Part shown: in pieces, positions 7,594-14,004 of the stretch | Layout: the number at the start of each line of letters is the position of its first letter | How positions within the stretch are numbered: the first letter of the stretch is position 1 | Origin: Bacteroidales bacterium UBA1181 | GTDB taxonomy: Bacteria; Bacteroidota; Bacteroidia; Bacteroidales; Paludibacteraceae | Assembly: GCA_002310215.1 (NCBI GenBank) | Contig: DBYR01000031.1 | Location: 1 to 16,198, forward strand | DNA length: 16,198 bases | Direction: 5' to 3' | Program-made: the position numbers and the translations under genes | Notes under the pieces: generated by a model | Databases searched by the model: none | Told to the model about the DNA's origin: nothing | Seen by the model: only the letters and a program-made list of their open reading frames with translations

Positions 7594-8499
7594 ATGAAAC
7601 CCACATTATTGGTTTTAGCTGCGGGCATGGGCAGCCGTTACGGAGGATTGAAGCAGTTGGACGGATTGGGTCCGAACGGAGAGACCATCATGGACTTCTC
7701 CATTTTCGACGCCATACGCGCAGGATTCGGCAAGGTGGTGTTCGTCATCCGCCATGCATTTGAACAGGATTTCAGAGAAAAAGTAATCAGCAAATATAAA
7801 GACGCGGTTCAGGTGGAAGTCGTATTCCAAGAGCTGGATTGTCTGCCCGCAGGTTTTACCCTGCATCCAGACAGAGTGAAGCCGTGGGGTACCAACCACG
7901 CCATCCTCATGGGGAAGGACGCCGTGAAAGAGCCTTTCGCCGTCATCAACGCCGACGACTTCTACGGCAAGGAGAGCTTCCAAATATTGGCGGACGCACT
8001 GAAGGCGATGGAAGGCAAGAAGGACCAATACTGCATGGTCGCATACCGCTTGGGCAACACGCTTTCCGAAAGCGGACACGTTTCCCGCGGCGTCTGCAAC
8101 AAGGATGCCCAGAACCACCTGACTACCGTGGTCGAGCACTACGAAGTGCAACGCAAGGGCAACGACGTGATTTTCAAAAACCAGCAAACGGGCGAATATG
8201 AAAGCATCGACGAGAACCTTCCTGTTTCCATGAACATGTGGGGCTTCACGACGGACTACTTCGAGCACTCCGTGGCGGACTTCAAGGAGTTCCTCCAGAA
8301 GAACGCCGACAACATAAAGGCTGAATACGGTATTCCTACCATGGTGAACCGTCTAATCCAAGAGGGCACTTCCACCATCAGCGTGCTGGAAACGCCTTGC
8401 AAATGGTTCGGCGTGACCTACAAGGAGGACAGACCTTCCGTCGTCGCTAAAATCCAGCGACTAATCGACGAAGGCGTGTACCCCAACAAACTGTTTTAA
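7594..8499 (+). CDS. Sugar-phosphate nucleotidyltransferase family protein
   Basis: The 301-residue cytoplasmic protein has a Rossmann-like nucleotidyltransferase fold. Residues 5-21 hold the nucleotide-binding signature LVLAAGMGSRYGGLKQ (glycine-rich loop with Arg15 and Lys20). VINADDFYG (118-125) contains the acidic pair expected to bind the metal and sugar nucleotide. WFGVTYKEDRP (271-281) is a conserved late block. Enzymes of this superfamily join a sugar phosphate to NTP, releasing pyrophosphate. The signature differs from the usual GxGTR of GalU or RmlA, so the substrate cannot be named. The ATG at 7594 has an AGGAG 8 bases upstream. galE follows after 18 bases on the same strand, which suggests that the pair makes or interconverts activated sugars for envelope polysaccharides (inference). 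Confidence 0.85.
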   Translation: MKPTLLVLAAGMGSRYGGLKQLDGLGPNGETIMDFSIFDAIRAGFGKVVFVIRHAFEQDFREKVISKYKDAVQVEVVFQELDCLPAGFTLHPDRVKPWGTNHAILMGKDAVKEPFAVINADDFYGKESFQILADALKAMEGKKDQYCMVAYRLGNTLSESGHVSRGVCNKDAQNHLTTVVEHYEVQRKGNDVIFKNQQTGEYESIDENLPVSMNMWGFTTDYFEHSVADFKEFLQKNADNIKAEYGIPTMVNRLIQEGTSTISVLETPCKWFGVTYKEDRPSVVAKIQRLIDEGVYPNKLF

Positions 8500-8517
8500 A
8501 AAGAACTATTTCCCAAC

Positions 8518-9564
8518 ATGGCAAACAAAGGAAAAATATTAGTGACCGGCGGAACGGGCTACATCGGTTCCCACACCGCCGTCGAACTCTTCAACGCAGG
8601 GTATGAGCCTGTCATCATCGACAATCTGTCCAACTCTAACATAGGAGTGCTCGACGGAATCAAAGCCATCACCGGCTCACTCCCCACCTACGAAAACATA
8701 GACTGCAAGGACTACATCTCGTTGGGCCATTTTCTGGAGAGACATTCCGACATCAAGGCCATCATACACTTCGCCGCATCCAAATCGGTCGGGGAATCTG
8801 TCGAACAGCCTCTTGTCTACTATAGGAACAATATCGTCTCCTTGATCAACCTGCTGCAGCTCATGCCTAAATTCAATATAAACAACATCGTTTTCTCCTC
8901 CTCCTGCACAGTCTACGGACAACCGGACGTGCTGCCTGTCACGGAGAACTCGCCCATCAAACCGGCCACCTCGCCCTACGGCAGCACCAAACAGATGAGC
9001 GAAACGATACTACGGGACGCCTCCGCGGCCGACAAGGACCTGAACGTGGTGCTTCTGCGCTACTTCAACCCAATCGGCGCCCACCCAAGCGCAGAAATCG
9101 GAGAGCTGCCGAACGGCATCCCAAACAACCTTCTGCCTTACCTCACCCAAACGGTGGCGGGCATCCGGAAAACATTAAAGGTGTTCGGCAACGACTATAA
9201 CACCGAAGACGGAAGCTGCATACGCGACTACATCAACGTGGTGGACCTCGCCAAGGCTCACGTGTGCGCCATCGACCGTATCCTGGAAAAGAAGAACAAG
9301 AAGAACATCGAAGTCTTCAACCTCGGAACTGGCAAGGGGGTCTCCGTACTCGAACTCATCAACACCTTCGAGAAGGCTACAGGCATCAAAGTGCCTCACG
9401 AGATCGCTCCAAGGAGGGCGGGCGACATCGAGAAGGTATGGGCGGACGCTTCCCACGCCAACAAAGAACTGGGTTGGAAGGCAGAGACCAGCTTGGAAGA
9501 CACCCTGCGCTCCGCCTGGAAATGGCAACAGAAACTCCAAGAAAAGGAGACTAAAACCGAATAA
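8518..9564 (+). CDS. galE: UDP-glucose 4-epimerase
   Basis: GalE interconverts UDP-glucose and UDP-galactose (often also the N-acetyl forms) with a tightly bound NAD. The 348-residue protein is an extended short-chain dehydrogenase/reductase. It has the NAD-binding GGTGYIGS (11-18), the FAAS block (85-88), the catalytic Ser/Thr region SSSCTVYG (127-134), YGSTK with Tyr154 and Lys158, and RYFNPIGAHPS (181-191), typical of GalE. The C terminus is a charged tail (KETKTE). It is the second gene of an operon with a nucleotidyltransferase and is followed 26 bases later by a terminator. Length is normal for bacterial GalE. Whether it accepts N-acetylated sugars cannot be decided by eye. Confidence 0.95.
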   Translation: MANKGKILVTGGTGYIGSHTAVELFNAGYEPVIIDNLSNSNIGVLDGIKAITGSLPTYENIDCKDYISLGHFLERHSDIKAIIHFAASKSVGESVEQPLVYYRNNIVSLINLLQLMPKFNINNIVFSSSCTVYGQPDVLPVTENSPIKPATSPYGSTKQMSETILRDASAADKDLNVVLLRYFNPIGAHPSAEIGELPNGIPNNLLPYLTQTVAGIRKTLKVFGNDYNTEDGSCIRDYINVVDLAKAHVCAIDRILEKKNKKNIEVFNLGTGKGVSVLELINTFEKATGIKVPHEIAPRRAGDIEKVWADASHANKELGWKAETSLEDTLRSAWKWQQKLQEKETKTE

Positions 9565-9589
9565 AAACAGAAGAAGAATCGTAAAATAG

Positions 9590-9623
9590 AATGAGGGACC
9601 TTATTGGAGGCCCCTCATTTTTT
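9590..9623 (+). terminator. Intrinsic terminator after galE
   Basis: ATGAGGG (9591-9597) pairs with CCCTCAT (9612-9618). The stem extends inward by CCT/AGG across one mismatch, around a 6-nt loop, and runs into six T (9618-9623). It starts about 26 bases past the galE stop and ends the plus-strand operon. Confidence 0.85.
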
Positions 9624-9624
9624 C

Positions 9625-9688
9625 TGTAGAGACGCAATGCTTTGCGTCTCTATTTGCATTGGAAGACGCAAAGCATTGCGTCTCTACA
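9625..9688. repeat. Perfect 25-bp inverted repeat with self-complementary arms
   Basis: The arms at 9625-9649 and 9664-9688 are exact reverse complements over 25 bases, separated by a 14-nt spacer. Each arm is also nearly palindromic: the left holds GAGACGCAA and TTGCGTCTC around TGCT, the right AGACGCAA and TTGCGTCT around AGCA. The DNA or RNA can therefore form one long hairpin or two small ones. It lies 1 base past the galE terminator and 2 bases from the stop codon of the convergent ABC gene. The motif resembles short palindromic intergenic repeats scattered in some Bacteroidota genomes (from memory, not checked). It may help end the ABC transcript, but there is no T run directly after the stem on the minus strand. 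Confidence 0.85.
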
Positions 9689-9690
9689 AT

Positions 9691-11514
9691 TCACACCTCG
9701 ACGAATTGGCTGTTATAGATCGTCCAATAGGTTCCACGCTTGCGCAGAAGCTCTTCGTGCGTACCCTCCTCGGCGACCTGACCTTCGTGCAACACGACTA
9801 TCCTATCGGCATTCTTAATCGTGCCAAGACGATGGGCGATGATCAGGCATGTGCGCCCTTGCGTGATTTGAGCGATCGCATGCTGAATCAGCATCTCCGT
9901 GCGGGTGTCGATGTTGCTGGTCGCCTCGTCCATGACCAGGATCGGAGCGTTCTTGTTCACCGCTCGGGCAATGGTCAGCAACTGCCGCTGGCCTTGGCTT
10001 AGGCCGTTCCCCTGTTCCCTCAGCACTGTTTCGTAACCCTCAGGCATACGCTCTATGGAGAGGTCCACATTCGCCAAACGGGCCGCCTCCCTCACCGCAT
10101 CGAGCTGGGCTTCCTTATCCCCATAAGCCACATTGTACTTCACCGTGTCAGAGAAGAGATAGGCCTCCTGCGGCACCCAACCGATGGAACGGCGGAGGTC
10201 GGAGAGGGAGAGCTCACGCACATCCACACCATCCACCATCACACTGCCCTCGAAGACGTCGTAGAAACGATTCAACAAATTCACGAGCGTCGTTTTGCCT
10301 GCGCCCGTGGATCCGACGACAGCGACCACCTCGCCTGGCTGCACGGAGAAAGAGACATGCTTCAACACCAGCTTCTCCCCATAGCCGAAACTGACATCCT
10401 TAAAGTCTATCCGTCCGCTCACCGCACCCATCCTTTTGGGGGACTCCGCCTCCTCGACGGTCACCTTCTCGTCCAACAGCCTGAAGATACGCTCGGCGGC
10501 CGCAATGGCAGACTGTACCGTGTTCAGCTGGGTGGCTATCGCATTGATGGGACGTTGGAAATTCTTGGTATAGAGTAGGAAAGACTGCACGACACCTACC
10601 GTTACAGAGCCCCGGGAGGCCATGAAGGCACCCACCATCGTCACGATGATGTATGAACAGTTGTCCAGCACTCGCATCAACGGCATCAGCAATCCACTAT
10701 AGATCTGGGCTCGCCTTCCTGTCTCACACACCACCTGGTTCAACGCTTCGAACTGGGCGATACGCTCCCGCTCCCTGCCGAAACTCTTTATCGTCTTAAT
10801 GCCGCTGAAGGACTCCTCCACAGCTCCGTTCATCTCGCCCAACGCCTCTTGGTGCAGGGCAAAATAACGACGGGTATGCTTCATCACAAAACGGCTCACT
10901 AAGATAGAGAAGGGAACCGTCAGACAGGTGACAAGCGCCAACTGCCAGCTCAAACGCACCATGATGACCACGGACCCCACCAACGTGAGGACACTCGAAA
11001 TGAGTTGCACAATCGTATCCCCCAAAGCATTCTTCACCAGTTCCGCATCATTGGTGAAATGGCTCATCAAAGAACCACACAGATGGTCATTGAAGAAACG
11101 AGGGCTCAGGGTGAGCAATTTACGGGTCATCTCCTCCTTCAGCTTACGCAAGAGCCGCTGCGCCAACACAGACATGCCATACCCGTGAATCCACGAGAAG
11201 AGAGCAGAGAGCAGATGGAAGAGGATGAAGATTGACAAATGGAACAACAGCGAATCCTTCGAGGCGGCGGAGCCTTCCGTGCGGATCAAATCGACACAGT
11301 CATCCACCATGCACCCCAAGAGATAAGGGCAAAGCAAGGCACTGACGACGGAAAGCGCGGAGAGGAGCGAGAGCGCGAGGAAGAGCCATTTCTCCCCCTT
11401 CCAGTAGGAAAGCAGTCGACGGACTGTCCCCGACATGTTCTCCGCCTTCCCTGCGGACTCTTCCATCATACGCAAGCGTTGATATCTTCCCGTTGTCGTA
11501 ATGCGTTCAGCCAT
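9691..11514 (-). CDS. ABC exporter subunit with intact ATPase site (TM288-like half)
   Basis: This 607-residue half-transporter has an N-terminal six-helix exporter domain (about 40-320) and a C-terminal ATPase domain. Visible motifs are Walker A GSTGAGKT (401-408), Q-loop VPQE (Gln449), signature LSQGQ (505-509, variant of LSGGQ), Walker B ILVMDE (525-530, with catalytic Glu530) and the switch His561 (IAHR). It starts 3 bases after the stop of the partner half-transporter, so the two are translationally coupled and very likely form a heterodimer. The pattern matches heterodimeric exporters such as TM287/288, where this half supplies the catalytic site and a divergent signature. A hydrophilic N-terminal stretch of about 28 residues precedes the first conserved helix. 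Substrate is unknown: drugs, lipids or peptides are all possible. No dedicated terminator with a T run was seen, only the inverted repeat. Confidence 0.93.
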   Translation of the reverse strand: MAERITTTGRYQRLRMMEESAGKAENMSGTVRRLLSYWKGEKWLFLALSLLSALSVVSALLCPYLLGCMVDDCVDLIRTEGSAASKDSLLFHLSIFILFHLLSALFSWIHGYGMSVLAQRLLRKLKEEMTRKLLTLSPRFFNDHLCGSLMSHFTNDAELVKNALGDTIVQLISSVLTLVGSVVIMVRLSWQLALVTCLTVPFSILVSRFVMKHTRRYFALHQEALGEMNGAVEESFSGIKTIKSFGRERERIAQFEALNQVVCETGRRAQIYSGLLMPLMRVLDNCSYIIVTMVGAFMASRGSVTVGVVQSFLLYTKNFQRPINAIATQLNTVQSAIAAAERIFRLLDEKVTVEEAESPKRMGAVSGRIDFKDVSFGYGEKLVLKHVSFSVQPGEVVAVVGSTGAGKTTLVNLLNRFYDVFEGSVMVDGVDVRELSLSDLRRSIGWVPQEAYLFSDTVKYNVAYGDKEAQLDAVREAARLANVDLSIERMPEGYETVLREQGNGLSQGQRQLLTIARAVNKNAPILVMDEATSNIDTRTEMLIQHAIAQITQGRTCLIIAHRLGTIKNADRIVVLHEGQVAEEGTHEELLRKRGTYWTIYNSQFVEV

Positions 11515-11517
11515 ATA

Positions 11518-13242
11518 TCATTCCACATGCATTTGATTATCAACCATTTCTTTGTATAAATCACAAGAGGCATACAAGGACTCGTGCGTTCCCTGGGCAA
11601 TGATACGCCCTTGCTCCATGACCAGGATATGGTCCGCATGACGCACGGAGCTCATCCGCTGGCTAATGACCACCTTGGTCGCCTCAATTTCCTCCAACTC
11701 CTTGCGAATCAGCATCTCCGTCCGCATATCGACCGCACTCAGACAATCATCAAGGAGGAGAATAGGGTAATCGCCCACGATGGCCCTGGCGATCGAGAAG
11801 CGTTGCCGCTGACCGCCCGACAGGTTCATGCCTTTTTGGCTGACCTGGTAATCCAAACCCTCCGGCTGCGCCTTGACGAAATCCGCGATCTGCGCCTTCT
11901 CACAGGCGAGGAGCAAATCATCATCCGTGGCGGAGAGGTTTCCCCACCGCAGATTATCCCGCAACGTACCTGAGAAGAGCAACGCATCCTGCATCACCAT
12001 TCCCACCTCCTTGCGCAAGCGCTCCTCCCCATAGCTGTTGAGCTCCTGTCCGTTCAGCCATATCGTGCCTGCGGAAGGCTGGTAAAAACGTGCGATAAGG
12101 TTCGCCACCGAGCTTTTCCCCGAGCCTGTTCCTCCCACAATAGCCAGCGTGCCGCCCCTCTTGACCGAGAAGCAGAGGTCACGCAGCACCTCCTTCCCCA
12201 CCCCATCGTCATAAGAGAACGAGACATGGTCGAAGACGATGGCCATATCGGAGGAGTCGCCCGCACCGTCCCGCACCTCGGCAGACATCGGTTCCGCAGA
12301 GGAGAGCACATCATCCACACGAGACATGGAAGCCCTCGCCTCCGTGATGGAGACGATGATATGGGAACCCATCAACAAGGAGAGCAAGATCTGCGCCATA
12401 TAGTTCACGCAAGCCATGATATCACCCACATTGACCTCCCCCAGTTCCAGGAGACGAGCGCCATAGTAGACGATCACGGCTATGCCAATATTCAATAACA
12501 AAGACATGATGGGGCCTAACAGGGTCATCCACCTTGCCACACGCAGGGAACGCTCCACCATCTCGTCATTGTTCGTCCGGAACCGTTCCTGCTCACCCTC
12601 CTCGTTCACGTGCGACTTCACCACACGGATGCCCGACACATACTCCTGAACAATCGTATTCTGCCGGTCCATGGCGCTCTGGATATTGATGATCTGAGGA
12701 TAGACATGTTTCAGGAGTTTGATGATGGAGAAAAAGAGGATAGGCAGAAGGACCAAGAGCACGGACGAGAGCCCCAGATGCACCATGAGCATCATGGAGA
12801 CTGCCCCCACGAAGAGGACAGGCGAACGGAACAACAGACGCATGGAGGCCTGCACAACACCCTGCACCCGCTGCACGTCCGAAGTCATACGGGTGATCAG
12901 CGAGCCGATACGCAACTTATCCATGTCACGGAAAGAGAGGTCCATCGTCTTCCGGAAGAGCGCCGAGCGGATATCCGCCCCCATCCGATACGAGACCGTA
13001 CCCGCCGCGAAGATCGACAACAAGCCACCCACCATGCCTAACAAGGCGATAACCGCCATCTGAATACCCATGGGAACGATCAGGGAGGAATTGCCCCCCA
13101 GCACACCCTGGTTGACGATGTTGGACATGATATAGGGTTGCAACAACTCGGCGACAACCTCGGTTGCCACGAACAAGGGAGACAAGACCGCCCACTTCCA
13201 ATGCGGCCTCAAAAAACGCAATATATGTTTCAGTTCGTTCAA
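11518..13242 (-). CDS. ABC exporter subunit with degenerate ATPase site (TM287-like half)
   Basis: This 574-residue half-transporter has a six-helix exporter domain (about 15-300) and an ATPase domain. Motifs are Walker A GGTGSGKS (370-377), Q-loop Gln418, canonical signature LSGGQ (474-478), Walker B ILLLDD (494-499) with Asp499 in place of the catalytic Glu, and SQR with Gln528 in place of the switch His. These two changes mark the non-hydrolysing site of heterodimeric exporters. The start is a TTG at 13242: a stop lies three codons upstream in frame, no ATG exists before residue 39, and conserved sequence begins at once. The partner gene follows after 3 bases. A DUF4377-like gene lies upstream behind its own terminator, so the operon should have its own promoter in 13243-13291, but no box there matches the consensus well. 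Confidence 0.93.
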   Translation of the reverse strand: MNELKHILRFLRPHWKWAVLSPLFVATEVVAELLQPYIMSNIVNQGVLGGNSSLIVPMGIQMAVIALLGMVGGLLSIFAAGTVSYRMGADIRSALFRKTMDLSFRDMDKLRIGSLITRMTSDVQRVQGVVQASMRLLFRSPVLFVGAVSMMLMVHLGLSSVLLVLLPILFFSIIKLLKHVYPQIINIQSAMDRQNTIVQEYVSGIRVVKSHVNEEGEQERFRTNNDEMVERSLRVARWMTLLGPIMSLLLNIGIAVIVYYGARLLELGEVNVGDIMACVNYMAQILLSLLMGSHIIVSITEARASMSRVDDVLSSAEPMSAEVRDGAGDSSDMAIVFDHVSFSYDDGVGKEVLRDLCFSVKRGGTLAIVGGTGSGKSSVANLIARFYQPSAGTIWLNGQELNSYGEERLRKEVGMVMQDALLFSGTLRDNLRWGNLSATDDDLLLACEKAQIADFVKAQPEGLDYQVSQKGMNLSGGQRQRFSIARAIVGDYPILLLDDCLSAVDMRTEMLIRKELEEIEATKVVISQRMSSVRHADHILVMEQGRIIAQGTHESLYASCDLYKEMVDNQMHVE

Positions 13243-13291
13243 ATCACTCTATCACAAACAATTAAATAGGCTTTCCACACGCCCCAAAAAG

Positions 13292-13320
13292 AAAAAAGAG
13301 CGTATCACTACGACACGCTC
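13292..13320 (-). terminator. Intrinsic terminator after the DUF4377-like gene
   Basis: On the minus strand GAGCGT (13320-13315) pairs with ACGCTC (13303-13298), with a possible TC/GA extension inside, followed by six T (13297-13292). It lies about 50 bases past the stop of the small secreted protein and 50 bases before the ABC operon start. Confidence 0.7.
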
Positions 13321-13372
13321 CCTATCACTTACACACCTAACTTTCCATGGGAAAGAAAGATGATGGCACGCA

Positions 13373-13729
13373 TTAGTCCTTCTTCTTATGTGCTTTTTGT
13401 TTCTCACGCAATTTCTGCAAGCGGAAATACTCCTCACTATTATCACGAGCGACTGTCTTGATCACACGGATAGTATCTGCTTGAGGATCATATTTCTCCA
13501 CGAACATGGTGTATTGGTAACCCTCCACATAGTAGAAGTTAGAGAACTCTCCACAATAAGGAGTCCACTCTGTCATGTCACGTCTCGCATGTCCTTTGCG
13601 GATCTGATAGCAACGCTTAGAGCCATCCACAAGGATCTTATCTCCAGCGACCTTCATGAATTCGCCGTCTTCAGGGAATGCTGACAATGAGACAGCACCA
13701 AGTATTACTGATAACAATATCTTTTTCAT
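13373..13729 (-). CDS. Small secreted protein, DUF4377-like
   Basis: This 118-residue protein begins with a signal peptide (MKKILLSVILGAVSLSA), with likely cleavage near residue 17 and no lipobox Cys. The mature part has the spacing I associate with DUF4377: CYQIRKG (Cys40), a Trp at 55, then FYYVEGYQYTMFVEKY (65-80) and a final strand DTIRVIKTVA. A second Cys (59) could pair with Cys40. The tail is very basic (KAHKKKD). DUF4377 proteins are small periplasmic or surface proteins, sometimes fused to META domains; no biochemical role is established that I can cite. The frame extends eight codons further to 13753, but the ATG at 13729 directly precedes the signal peptide and is chosen. It has its own promoter and terminator. 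Confidence 0.8.
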   Translation of the reverse strand: MKKILLSVILGAVSLSAFPEDGEFMKVAGDKILVDGSKRCYQIRKGHARRDMTEWTPYCGEFSNFYYVEGYQYTMFVEKYDPQADTIRVIKTVARDNSEEYFRLQKLREKQKAHKKKD

Positions 13730-13776
13730 GATACCGAAATTAATTATTAACAAATTCCATTATTGTATTGTAGGGA

Positions 13777-13806
13777 CAAATATAATATTTTTTTTACTTC
13801 TGCAAA
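13777..13806 (-). promoter_or_regulatory. Bacteroides-type promoter of the DUF4377-like gene
   Basis: On the minus strand TTTG (13806-13803), an 18-nt AT-rich spacer and TATATTTG (13784-13777) match the consensus TTTG/TAnnTTTG. The leader to the ATG at 13729 would be about 40 nt. The box lies downstream of the metallopeptidase gene, so the small protein does not depend on that gene's transcript. Confidence 0.7.
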
Positions 13807-13818
13807 AATTTTGTCTAT

Positions 13819-14004
13819 TTATTCATCCACAACGATTCCATTTGAACAAATTAGGGAGGAAACGCCCGCTGGCATACAATATTCCCAACCTGGTTCTTCC
13901 CCTATTGGAGGAGTAGGCTTACGGATTATATATACCTCGCCGACCACCCTTCATGACGATCTCCTATTCGCAATGCCCCATTCATCAGTATCCACTAAAT
14001 CCAT
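13819..14004 (-). pseudogene. Possible remnant of a small gene after the metallopeptidase
   Basis: A frame of 61 codons starts at the ATG at 14004, overlaps the end of the metallopeptidase gene by 20 bases, and is interrupted by a TGA at 13953-13951 before stopping at 13819. The part after the TGA contains PTPPIGEEPGWEYCMPAG and SSLICSNGIVVDE, which looks more like protein than random sequence. An alternative start (ATG at 13952, with AGGAG 6 bases upstream) is in another frame and stops after 11 codons. An open run of 43 codons is not rare by chance, so this may be nothing. If real, it is broken by one nonsense codon or is two tiny genes. No family recognised. Confidence 0.25.

Noticed and set aside
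7615..8268. A 217-codon minus-strand frame inside the nucleotidyltransferase gene
   Set aside because: Shadow of a gene with recognisable motifs on the plus strand; no family resemblance and no promoter or start signal.
13243..13291. Promoter of the ABC operon
   Set aside because: TTTG-like pieces exist, but no TAnnTTTG box with acceptable spacing could be found, so no coordinates are given.
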